DNA from: a virus | Direction: 5' to 3' (one strand) | DNA length: 64,000 bases | IMG/VR virus record: IMGVR_UViG_3300046660_000352 | Location: 1 to 64,000 of that record | Shown here: positions 8,929-15,652 of the stretch, one piece after another | Layout of the letters: each line of letters starts with the position of its first letter | How positions within the stretch are numbered: position 1 is the first letter of the stretch | Made by a program: the position numbers and the translations under genes | Notes under the pieces: generated by a model | Database searches by the model: none | Told to the model about the DNA's origin: nothing | What the model saw: the letters and a program-made list of their open reading frames with translations, nothing else

Positions 8929-10216
8929 GGCTAAGGTCTTCCTTGTTGCCAACCACGGCAGCGACCACCACAACACTGGAGCAGACTTGAGCAAGCAGCC
9001 CATCACCCTGGCCTTCGCTGGTTCCGCCGACATCGACCCCGAGAACGTCAAGGACCTGCTCAACGACTGGCTCGGCTTCGGCGACGAGGACAAGGACGGC
9101 TTCTTCGAGCCGAGCGACCGCGAGATCAACCTCATCTTCCCGGTCACCCGGGAGCACCTGTCCGACGGCCTGGAAGCGGTCCTCGGCTGGGCCGAGAAGG
9201 CCGACCTCCCCTACGTCGCCGTCGCCGACAACAAGCGCAGCCGCGCCACCGAGCAGATCCTCAAGGACGCCGAGGAGACCGTCCACGTCGCCAACGTCAC
9301 GGCCGGTGTGGTCGACCTGCTGAAGAAGGCCGACAGCGCGGGCGACGAGGTCCACGTCATCCTGCTGTGGGGCGACGAGGGCAGCGAGCAGGCCGAACTC
9401 CTCCTGGACGCCGCCGACCAGGCGGGCTTCAAGGCCAAGGACCTCACCGCCGGACTCGACGACATCTCCTTCGGTGAGCAGCCGCAGGCCGAGGAGCCGG
9501 AGGAGGAGCCGCAGCCCGAGCCGGAGCCGGAGCCCGAGCCGGAGGCCCCCAAGCGTGGTCGCCGTCGTGGCCGTCGCTCTGAGCCCGAGGAGGCCGAGCC
9601 GGAGGAGGAGCCGCTGACCGAGGAGGACGCGCCGGAGGAGCCCAAGCAGGAGGAGCCCAAGCGCGGCCGTCGCGGTCGCAAGGTCGAGCCGGAGCCCGAG
9701 GAGCACCCGGTCGAGCAGGACATCCAGGAGCAGCAGGAGGACCTGGAGCAGGAGGTCAACCGCGCCGCGCAGAAGATCCAGCGTGAGGCCACCCCGGTCC
9801 CCGACAAGGAGATCGACCTCATCCTCATCGGCAACGCTTTGGAGGGTGCCTACAACGCCTTCCGCCTGGAGGACGAGCGCAACGCGGTCATCAACCAGGC
9901 CGAGGTCCGCCTCCGGCCGCTGACCGAACTGCTGGCCAAGGCGCTTAATATCGTGGCCGACTCGGTCCACGACAAGGAGGCCGAGGAGCAGGAGCGCCCG
10001 GCCGAGAAGAAGGCCGAGGAGCCGGAGGAGGAGCAGACCTCCGGACGCCGTCGCCGTGGACGTCCGCGCGACGAGAGCAAGACGTTTGCCTTCCTGGTCG
10101 ACGACGAGGGCAACTACAGCCGTCGCGGCCGTGGCCGTATCCCGGCCGGACAGACCGTCGTACACCTGACCCGGGCGGAGATCGAGGAGAAGGGCCTCGA
10201 ACTCGACTCGGAGTGA
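8927..10216 (+). CDS. AT-hook, Glu/Pro-rich DNA-binding protein
   Basis: About 429 residues if started at ATG 8927, which I prefer to the upstream TTG because the mature-looking M-A-K-V-F-L-V-A begins there. Residues 1-180 form an alpha/beta domain of unknown family. Residues 185-280 are a low-complexity acidic Pro/Glu tract interrupted by basic clusters (K-R-G-R-R-R-G-R, K-R-G-R-R-G-R-K). A further cluster, G-R-R-R-R-G-R-P-R, has the core of an AT-hook, and the C-terminus ends with R-R-G-R-G-R-I-P. It probably binds AT-rich or bent DNA, perhaps as a nucleoid or silencing factor. GAAGCCGTAAT overlaps its start, and CTTAATAT lies at 9944. Confidence 0.7.
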   Translation: MAKVFLVANHGSDHHNTGADLSKQPITLAFAGSADIDPENVKDLLNDWLGFGDEDKDGFFEPSDREINLIFPVTREHLSDGLEAVLGWAEKADLPYVAVADNKRSRATEQILKDAEETVHVANVTAGVVDLLKKADSAGDEVHVILLWGDEGSEQAELLLDAADQAGFKAKDLTAGLDDISFGEQPQAEEPEEEPQPEPEPEPEPEAPKRGRRRGRRSEPEEAEPEEEPLTEEDAPEEPKQEEPKRGRRGRKVEPEPEEHPVEQDIQEQQEDLEQEVNRAAQKIQREATPVPDKEIDLILIGNALEGAYNAFRLEDERNAVINQAEVRLRPLTELLAKALNIVADSVHDKEAEEQERPAEKKAEEPEEEQTSGRRRRGRPRDESKTFAFLVDDEGNYSRRGRGRIPAGQTVVHLTRAEIEEKGLELDSE

Positions 10217-10221
10217 GTAAC

Positions 10222-10280
10222 GCAAAAGCCCCCGGCGCTGAAGAGGTTCGAGACCTCGATTCACTGCCGGGGGCTTTTGC
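10222..10280 (+). terminator. Terminator with a tRNA T-arm-like inner hairpin
   Basis: Fifteen-base perfect arms GCAAAAGCCCCCGGC (10222-10236) and GCCGGGGGCTTTTGC (10266-10280). The loop contains a second hairpin GAGG-TTCGAGA-CCTC, which is identical in form to a tRNA T-arm. The outer stem is symmetrical and could terminate transcription in both directions. Confidence 0.8.
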
Positions 10281-10330
10281 CCACCACACCCCGAGGCCCA
10301 CCACAAACCCCGAGATGGGAAGAACCTAAC

Positions 10331-10378
10331 ATGTCGAGCCGACTTAATATCAACGGCGGATTCGGAGCCGCCGAGTGA
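10331..10378 (+). CDS. 15-residue mini-ORF carrying the CTTAATA motif
   Basis: ATG at 10331 with a GGGAAGAA-type ribosome-binding site, 15 codons, TGA at 10376. Its residues 5-7 are Leu-Asn-Ile, encoded by CTTAATATC. It overlaps the next gene by GTGA, so it may act as a translational lead-in for the replication protein. A similar mini-ORF with the same motif and the same kind of overlap lies at 15315. No independent protein function can be seen. Confidence 0.55.
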   Translation: MSSRLNINGGFGAAE

Positions 10379-11388
10379 GCATCATGATCATGTCGGAAGT
10401 CTTCACGCAGTCCGACACCCGCCTGGCCACGCGCCTGGTTCTGCTCGCGCTGGCGGACGCCGCCAACGACTCCCACCGCATGTGCTGGGAGTCCGTCGAC
10501 ACCATCGCGGCCAAGGCCAGAGTCTCGCGGCGCCAGGTGTTCACCGCGCTGGCGACCCTGGAGGAACGCCGCGTCGTCGAGCACGTCCCGGACGCGGAGA
10601 AGCCTGCCGAGGCCGAGCGGTACAAGTCCGTGGTGCGCCGGGTACTTCCGGTATCGGAATGGCTCCCGGAGCCTTCCAAGGGTGCAGAATCCGCACCCCT
10701 CTCTGAGGGTGCAGAATCCGCACAGGTGTCGAAGTTTTCACCTAACCCCAATAACCAACTAGAAGTTAGAGATATAGAAGAAACTACGTTTCTTCCACCG
10801 CGCCGGTCGGCACGGTCCAATCCCGGCGAGGCCGAGGAGATCCCTGTGAGGCCGGGTGCTCGGGGCTGGAATGCGGTTGCGGCTCCCAAGCGTGGCGGTC
10901 GGAAGAAGACCCGGAAGCAGCAGGCGGAGGAGGCCGCCCTGGCGGAGAAGGAACTCGACCCGGCGTACGTCGTGGCCCAGGCCCTCGGCGAGGAAGATCC
11001 AGGAAGCAGCCCCGCTGGCCGTCTCCCGGCTTCGGACGACGACCTGGCCCCTCCGGTCCGGCGACCTCGTGAGAAGCGCTCCAAGAGGCCGTCGGAGGAA
11101 CTGGCCGAGTTCTTCGGGAAGCGGGCCGAGGAGGTAGGCCACCCGGTACCCGGCGCCACCAATCTCAGCGCCCTCTACGGGAACTTCGGCCGGTGGATGG
11201 CCCAGGGCCTGGAACGGGAGACCATCCGGCAGATGATCATCACCTACTGGTCGTCCTCCTGGAACCGGTCGGAGAACCACCCGGCCTGGAAGGACTTCCT
11301 CGGCGCCCGTGGGCTGCTGACGGAGCGGCTGGGCAAGGTCGACAACACGATGGAGAAGCACCGGCACGACGAGTCCTTCTGGGACTGA
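10375..11388 (+). CDS. Winged-helix replication protein (DnaD/RepO-like)
   Basis: 337 residues from GTG 10375; ATG 10384 or 10390 are alternatives. Residues 1-95 form a winged-helix domain of the phage replication type (R-L-A-T-R-L-V-L-L-A-L-A-D, C-W-E-S-V-D-T-I-A, S-R-R-Q-V-F-T-A-L). A long charged, disordered linker follows. The C-terminal 75 residues (L-S-A-L-Y-G-N-F, Y-W-S-S-S-W, H-P-A-W-K-D-F) resemble the DnaD-type tail of helicase-recruiting proteins. The DnaC-like and DnaB-like genes follow, so it probably recognises the phage origin and helps load helicase. It could also bind the operator motif; that is untested. Confidence 0.7.
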   Translation: MSIMIMSEVFTQSDTRLATRLVLLALADAANDSHRMCWESVDTIAAKARVSRRQVFTALATLEERRVVEHVPDAEKPAEAERYKSVVRRVLPVSEWLPEPSKGAESAPLSEGAESAQVSKFSPNPNNQLEVRDIEETTFLPPRRSARSNPGEAEEIPVRPGARGWNAVAAPKRGGRKKTRKQQAEEAALAEKELDPAYVVAQALGEEDPGSSPAGRLPASDDDLAPPVRRPREKRSKRPSEELAEFFGKRAEEVGHPVPGATNLSALYGNFGRWMAQGLERETIRQMIITYWSSSWNRSENHPAWKDFLGARGLLTERLGKVDNTMEKHRHDESFWD

Positions 11389-11395
11389 TGCCACC

Positions 11396-11434
11396 AGGGG
11401 CGGGCTGCTACGGCGGTCCGCCCCTTACGTTTTC
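11396..11434 (+). terminator. Terminator after the winged-helix replication gene
   Basis: AGGGGCGG (11396-11403) pairs with CCGCCCCT (11418-11425), 14-base loop, followed by TTACGTTTT. It is directly followed by the operator/promoter of the DnaC-like gene. Confidence 0.75.
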
Positions 11435-11436
11435 CC

Positions 11437-11473
11437 GAAGGCGTATTCCGAAAGCCGTAATCTGTGGTAGCCT
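11437..11473 (+). promoter_or_regulatory. Promoter with two 14-bp-spaced operator copies (DnaC-like gene)
   Basis: GAAGGCGTATT (11437-11447) and AAAGCCGTAAT (11451-11461) begin exactly 14 bases apart. A -10-like TAGCCT lies at 11468-11473, with a weak -35 (ATTCCG, 11445-11450) at 17 bases. The second operator fills the -35/-10 spacer, so a bound protein would block or replace sigma contacts. Confidence 0.65.
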
Positions 11474-11510
11474 CCTGAGCGTTGAACCACCACCACACAA
11501 GGAGGCAACC
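11466..11510 (+). promoter_or_regulatory. Anti-SD hairpin overlapping the -10 element
   Basis: GGTAGCCTCCT (11466-11476) can pair with AGGAGGCAACC (11500-11510), which contains the ribosome-binding site of the DnaC-like gene (10 of 11 positions). The left arm includes the -10 hexamer, so only read-through transcripts would carry it and be shut off. Confidence 0.5.
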
Positions 11511-12170
11511 GTGGCGACAGACCCCCGGGTCCACGCCTTGCGGCTCAAGGAGTACGGCATCCCCGCGCACTACCGTCACCTGCGGCTTAATACCGTGGCG
11601 GACACCGCTGAGTCCGCCGCCTGTCGTACCTGGCTCGACGAACTGCGCGACCACTACGTCACCGACAAGCGGCCCCTCACGGAGTACCCCGAGGACTGGT
11701 CCCAGATCGGTAAGGGCCTGCTGCTCGTCGGCCCGCCCGGGACCGGCAAGACGACCCTCGCGACGGCCACCCTGCTGGAGGTCTACTACGCCCACCGGCT
11801 CCCGGTGCACTGGCTGGCCTACGCCGACTTCGTGAAGGACTCCATCGAGAAGATGGGCCTTCAGGACCGGGCCGAGCCCGAGGCCGTCGCACGGTGGTGG
11901 GACATCCAGGACAAGATCGTGGCGGCCGAGAAGGCCCCCGTCCTCGTCCTGGACGACGTCGGCAAGGAGCACCGGACCAAGACCGGCTACGCCGAGGGCC
12001 TGCTGGACACCCTGCTGCGCCAGCGTCACCGCGAGGCCCGGCCCACGATCGTCACCTCGAACCTCCCGCCCCGGGAGTGGGGCGCCGTCTACAACCCCAC
12101 GATGGGCTCCTTCATCCAGCAGGCCTTCACACACGTCAAGTTGATCGGAGAGGACCGCCGTGCAGCCTGA
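11511..12170 (+). CDS. DnaC/IstB-like helicase-loader ATPase
   Basis: 219 residues. GTG 11511 is chosen because AAGGAGG lies 6 bases upstream; the open frame extends further back without a ribosome-binding site. Walker A is G-P-P-G-T-G-K-T at residues 74-81; Walker B is V-L-V-L-D-D-V at 144-150; a sensor-1-like T-S-N-L lies near 182. This is the AAA+ core of DnaC-type loaders that place the replicative helicase on DNA; the helicase is three genes downstream. CTTAATAC is at 11586 (codons 26-28), before the ATPase core. Overlaps the next gene by 11 bases. Confidence 0.85.
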   Translation: MATDPRVHALRLKEYGIPAHYRHLRLNTVADTAESAACRTWLDELRDHYVTDKRPLTEYPEDWSQIGKGLLLVGPPGTGKTTLATATLLEVYYAHRLPVHWLAYADFVKDSIEKMGLQDRAEPEAVARWWDIQDKIVAAEKAPVLVLDDVGKEHRTKTGYAEGLLDTLLRQRHREARPTIVTSNLPPREWGAVYNPTMGSFIQQAFTHVKLIGEDRRAA

Positions 12171-12393
12171 ATACGAGCAGACGCCTCTCCCGTTCGAGGA
12201 CGAGGTTTTGGTGCTTCTCTACAAACGGGAAGTGCCGGACCATCGCCTCCCCGAGCACTGGGCCTCCCTGGAGTGGACCGTCCGCAGCCGCGCTAAGCAC
12301 CTCGGCTTCGACCTCGTGCGCACCCGCCGGTTCCAGAAGTGGGAGGGCGACACGCTTAATATCTCGCTCCGCGCGGAAGCGGAGCGCACCTGA
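12160..12393 (+). CDS. Small protein of the helicase operon, unknown
   Basis: 77 residues, GTG start inside the end of the loader gene. The protein is charged, with a central W-A-S-L-E-W-T-V-R-S-R-A-K-H helix. The motif CTTAATAT at 12355 encodes Leu-Asn-Ile 13 residues from the end. Its stop overlaps the next ATG (TGATG). Co-translation with the loader and helicase suggests a replication accessory role; I do not recognise it. Confidence 0.6.
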   Translation: MQPEYEQTPLPFEDEVLVLLYKREVPDHRLPEHWASLEWTVRSRAKHLGFDLVRTRRFQKWEGDTLNISLRAEAERT

Positions 12394-12851
12394 TGCAGGG
12401 CGGCGACATCTCCAACGAGGTCGTCCCCCGCTTGGTCATCGCCTACGAGGGCATGCTCGGCGTCCTGCCGGAGAAGCCCGAGGGGTACGTGCACGAGCTG
12501 GTTGCCCGCAAGTTCGGGCGCCGCGCTCGCATGGCCAAGCGGACCGTGGACGCGTACGAGATCAACGACGCGCTGGCCCGGGTCATCTGGGACACCGTCT
12601 GGCGCTTCAAGTACTCGGTCGACGTCGTCACCTACCTCGGGGACGACGCTGTCGAGCCCCTGGAGGCCCGCCTGGACGCCGAGGGGCTTCCCATCGGCCG
12701 GGTGTGGTCCACGACCCCGGAGCGGCTGGCCAGACGCCTGCCCTACATGCCGGACGTAGCCGCGATCTTCGACAACGAACACCACCTGATCTTCGGCAGC
12801 AAGGGACGCTCTCTGCCCGCTGCTCCCACCACCTTGATCGGAGCACTGTAA
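12393..12851 (+). CDS. Conserved protein between helicase loader and helicase
   Basis: 152 residues. N-terminal half helical and basic (V-A-R-K-F-G-R-R-A-R-M-A-K-R); the C-terminal half contains L-P-Y-M-P-D-V-A-A-I-F-D-N-E-H-H, ending with a Leu-rich tail. No Walker or Cys motifs. It directly abuts the helicase gene (stop followed by GTG), so translation is coupled. It may be a replication accessory factor; no family is recognised. Confidence 0.6.
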   Translation: MQGGDISNEVVPRLVIAYEGMLGVLPEKPEGYVHELVARKFGRRARMAKRTVDAYEINDALARVIWDTVWRFKYSVDVVTYLGDDAVEPLEARLDAEGLPIGRVWSTTPERLARRLPYMPDVAAIFDNEHHLIFGSKGRSLPAAPTTLIGAL

Positions 12852-14120
12852 GTGGCTGACTTCGAGCGCTTGCTCGTGTCCCGCGTCATCCAGGACAAGG
12901 ACCTGAACGACGTCGCGGAAGCGGGCATCACCGCCGAGTTCTTCGGCGACCCGGACAACAAGGCCGTCTTCAAGGCCATCCTGCGGCACAAGGCCACGTA
13001 CGGCGAGATCCCCAGCCTCGCCACCATCAAGACCGACTTCCCCACGTACAAGTTCGTCAAGGTCGAGGACAGCATGCTGGTGCTGACCGACCGGCTCCGC
13101 GAGCAGCACACCCTGGACCTGCTGGAGCAGGGCCTGGCCGACTCGGTCGACGCCCACGAGGAGGGCAACGCGCTGGCCGCCATGGCAGCGCTACACAAGA
13201 CCCTCGCGGACATCGCCTCGGCGGTTCCCAACGCCCGCGACACCGACCTGACCGAGACGGGCCACGAACGCCTCGCGCGGTACCTCACGCTCAAGGACCT
13301 GCCCGACGGGCTCCGGGGCATACCAACCGGCTTCACGACGATCGACAGGGCCACCCAGGGCCTCCAGAAAGAGCAACTGGTCACCTTCGTCGGCCCGCCG
13401 AAGGCCGGTAAGTCGACGCTGTTGTTGCTCGCTGCCATGGCCGCCCACCTGCACGGGGAGCGTCCGCTTTTTATTGGCTTCGAGATGAGCAATGAGGAGC
13501 AGGAGGAACGTTTCGACGCCATCCGCGCGGGGATTTCCCACGCCCGGCTGAGAAACGGAACACTCAAGAAGGCCGAGTGGGACAAACTCGAAAGGGCCCT
13601 GCGGGAACTGGAGGCTATGCCTTCGTTCTTCCTGTCCTCGGACTCCATGAATGCGACGACGCTTACCGGTGTGCAGTCGAAGATCGACCACATCCGGCCG
13701 ACGATCGTATTCGTGGACGGCATCTACATGATGCAGGACGAACTCGGCGAGGCTCAGGGATCCAGCCAGGCGCTTACGAACCTCACCCGAGGGTTCAAGC
13801 GCATGGCGAAGAACCTGCAACTCCCGATCGTCATTTCCACGCAGGTCCTGGAATGGAAGATGAACAAGAAGAAGGGCATCACCTCCGACTCCATCGGATA
13901 TTCGTCCTCCTTCGCCCAAGACTCCGACGTGATTCTCGGTGTCGAGTCCACGGACGACGCGAACATCAACAAGATCAAGGTCGTCCTGGCCCGTAACTGC
14001 CCGCCCATCGAGACGTACTGCCAGTGGGACTGGGAGACGGGCAAGTTCGAGGAACTGAACGAGGACCCGTTCGCCATGGACGAGATGAACACCGATGGCT
14101 ATGTCGGCTCCTCCTTCTGA
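12852..14120 (+). CDS. Replicative DNA helicase, DnaB-like
   Basis: 422 residues. The N-terminal 130 residues are helical, like the DnaB N-terminal collar domain. The RecA-like core has Walker A G-P-P-K-A-G-K-S at 181-188, a G-F-E-M-S-N-E-E helicase motif 1a, a Walker B-like hydrophobic strand ending V-F-V-D-G-I at about 283, and S-T-Q-V-L near 325. Length matches phage DnaB helicases. It should unwind the fork as a hexamer, loaded by the DnaC-like protein and paired with the primase. No CTTAATA motif is inside this gene. Confidence 0.9.
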   Translation: MADFERLLVSRVIQDKDLNDVAEAGITAEFFGDPDNKAVFKAILRHKATYGEIPSLATIKTDFPTYKFVKVEDSMLVLTDRLREQHTLDLLEQGLADSVDAHEEGNALAAMAALHKTLADIASAVPNARDTDLTETGHERLARYLTLKDLPDGLRGIPTGFTTIDRATQGLQKEQLVTFVGPPKAGKSTLLLLAAMAAHLHGERPLFIGFEMSNEEQEERFDAIRAGISHARLRNGTLKKAEWDKLERALRELEAMPSFFLSSDSMNATTLTGVQSKIDHIRPTIVFVDGIYMMQDELGEAQGSSQALTNLTRGFKRMAKNLQLPIVISTQVLEWKMNKKKGITSDSIGYSSSFAQDSDVILGVESTDDANINKIKVVLARNCPPIETYCQWDWETGKFEELNEDPFAMDEMNTDGYVGSSF

Positions 14121-14397
14121 GCCCCGGCTGGTGGTCCTCGCCGGGAACTTCCGGGAGTTCCAGTTCTGGTGCCGGGAGAACAACCGCAATCCCCGTGACC
14201 GGAATCTGATCTACGCCAGCGAAATGCACCGGCTGCGCGGCCTCGGGCCAGTCCGATTCATAACGTACGGAACTTGGTACTGGCGCCGCGACGCCTGGGA
14301 AATGAAGAGTTACCTGACATACCTGGAGAGGAGATACCAGTGCCCCGAGCAAAAGCCGGATGGGACGCAATCGGAAACCCCGTCCCTGGAAACGTGA
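14101..14397 (+). CDS. Small conserved protein between helicase and primase
   Basis: 98 residues from ATG 14101 (ATG 14095 also possible), overlapping the helicase end by 20 bases. Reads as a compact alpha/beta protein with L-V-V-L-A-G-N-F-R-E-F, W-C-R-E-N-N and Y-A-S-E-M-H-R-L-R-G-L. This is a phage-type small domain often found near replication genes, sometimes annotated as a Rossmann-like hypothetical. It overlaps the primase start by 58 bases. Function unknown. Confidence 0.6.
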   Translation: MSAPPSEPRLVVLAGNFREFQFWCRENNRNPRDRNLIYASEMHRLRGLGPVRFITYGTWYWRRDAWEMKSYLTYLERRYQCPEQKPDGTQSETPSLET

Positions 14398-15305
14398 CCG
14401 CGTGCCTGGACACGCTCGGCCTTGACTACAAGGTCCAGGGAGACGAAATACATATGCCGTGCCCCATGCACGAGCAGCGCACCGGAAAGAAAGACGCACA
14501 CCCATCCTTCTCTATAAACTTCGACGAGGGCTATTTCAACTGCTTCTCCTGCGGATACCGAGGGGCTTTCTGGGTCCTCGTACGGGACATCCAGGAGGCC
14601 ACCGACGCGGAGGCCAAGAACTGGGTCCGGCGCAGGGGAGGAGCGGAGCGGGTACGGAAGTACCTGGAGAAGAAGAAGGAGCAGCGCCCCGACAAGGTCG
14701 ACACGACCAAGCAGATAAATGAGGCGTCGCTGGCCCTGTACACCGTGCCGCCGCTGAGCGCCTGCGCCGAGCGGTTCTTCATGCCGGAGGACGCTGAGGC
14801 GTGCGGGGTGCTGTGGGATCCGGCCCGGGACATGTGGATCGTTCCGGTGCGCGACCCGGACACCGGGATGCTGTGGGGCTGGCAGGAGAAGAACGCCCGC
14901 TACTTCCGCAACCGGCCGCCGGGCATGGCCAAGTCCAAGACGCTCTTCGGCCTGCACACCTACGACGACGACGTGGCCGTGCTGGTCGAGTCGCCGCTGG
15001 ACGTGGCCCGTCTGTGGACCTGCGGGATCCGGGGAGGGCTGGCCTCCTACGGCGCCGGAGTTTCTGACTCGCAGATGTCCCTGATCCGCGACCACTTCGA
15101 CACCGTGATCATCGCCCTCGACAACGACGACGCCGGGGCGGAGGCGTGCAAGCGGCTGCTGGAGGAGTGGACCGGCCGGGGCCTGACCCTGAAGTTCCTC
15201 GACTACTCCGTGGCCCCTCACGCCAAGGACCCCGGCGACATGAACGCTGACCAGATCAAGGCCGCTGTACGCGGCGCCTACTCGTCCATCCTCGCTCGCT
15301 TCTAG
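14340..15305 (+). CDS. DnaG-type DNA primase
   Basis: 321 residues from GTG 14340, preceded by GGAGAGGAG; the frame is open further upstream but lacks a ribosome-binding site. A zinc-binding ribbon is present: Cys41, His44, Cys68 and Cys71 (CHC2-type). The TOPRIM core follows at about 215-275: V-L-V-E-S-P-L-D, G-L-A-S-Y-G, and I-I-A-L-D-N-D-D-A-G. It is short for a bacterial primase and lacks the C-terminal helicase-binding domain, as in many phages. It makes RNA primers at the fork opened by the DnaB-like helicase. Confidence 0.9.
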   Translation: MPRAKAGWDAIGNPVPGNVTACLDTLGLDYKVQGDEIHMPCPMHEQRTGKKDAHPSFSINFDEGYFNCFSCGYRGAFWVLVRDIQEATDAEAKNWVRRRGGAERVRKYLEKKKEQRPDKVDTTKQINEASLALYTVPPLSACAERFFMPEDAEACGVLWDPARDMWIVPVRDPDTGMLWGWQEKNARYFRNRPPGMAKSKTLFGLHTYDDDVAVLVESPLDVARLWTCGIRGGLASYGAGVSDSQMSLIRDHFDTVIIALDNDDAGAEACKRLLEEWTGRGLTLKFLDYSVAPHAKDPGDMNADQIKAAVRGAYSSILARF

Positions 15306-15314
15306 GAGATCACC

Positions 15315-15359
15315 ATGACCCGGCTTAATACCTGCCCCCGCAAGGGGGACCACCGATGA
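15315..15359 (+). CDS. 14-residue mini-ORF carrying the CTTAATA motif
   Basis: ATG 15315 with AGGAG 7 bases upstream; 14 codons; TGA at 15357 overlaps the ATG of the next gene (ATGA). Residues 4-6 are Leu-Asn-Thr (CTTAATACC at 15324). Like the mini-ORF at 10331, it consists of little besides the motif and a coupled stop/start, so it may deliver the motif or ribosomes to the downstream gene. It contains a CCCCCGCAAGGGGG hairpin. Confidence 0.55.
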   Translation: MTRLNTCPRKGDHR

Positions 15360-15652
15360 AGGCACCCGAGGGCTACGAGCACCTGGGTGAGGACTTCTGG
15401 GCCCGCGTCGAGCCGGACCCGGACACCGACTGCCTCATCTTCCAGTCCACCGCGACGCGCCCGTACTACCAGGGCAAGACCCTGCTGTCCTTCCTGACCG
15501 GCGGGGACGGCCGACAGAAGCACCGCGCGTGCAGGCGCCGGATGTGTGCCAACCCGGACCACATCCAGGACGGGCACTTCGACATGGGGACGCCGTACGC
15601 CCGGCGCCCCCGGTCGCGGAGTCAGTTCGCGCGGCAGTACTCACAGTGCTGA
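15356..15652 (+). CDS. Small HNH-like protein
   Basis: 98 residues, ATG in an ATGA junction. The C-terminal half has R-A-C-R-R-R-M-C-A-N-P-D-H-I-Q, matching the C-x4-C-x-N-P-x-H-hydrophobic pattern of small phage HNH nucleases. The first catalytic His is less clear (Q-K-H-R-A-C), so activity is uncertain. It may be a homing or nicking enzyme, or a zinc-binding remnant. It overlaps the helicase start by 7 bases. Confidence 0.6.
   Translation: MKAPEGYEHLGEDFWARVEPDPDTDCLIFQSTATRPYYQGKTLLSFLTGGDGRQKHRACRRRMCANPDHIQDGHFDMGTPYARRPRSRSQFARQYSQC

Noticed and set aside
10240-10256. tRNA gene suggested by the T-arm-like hairpin
   Set aside because: No anticodon arm, D-arm or acceptor fits around it; it lies in the loop of a terminator.
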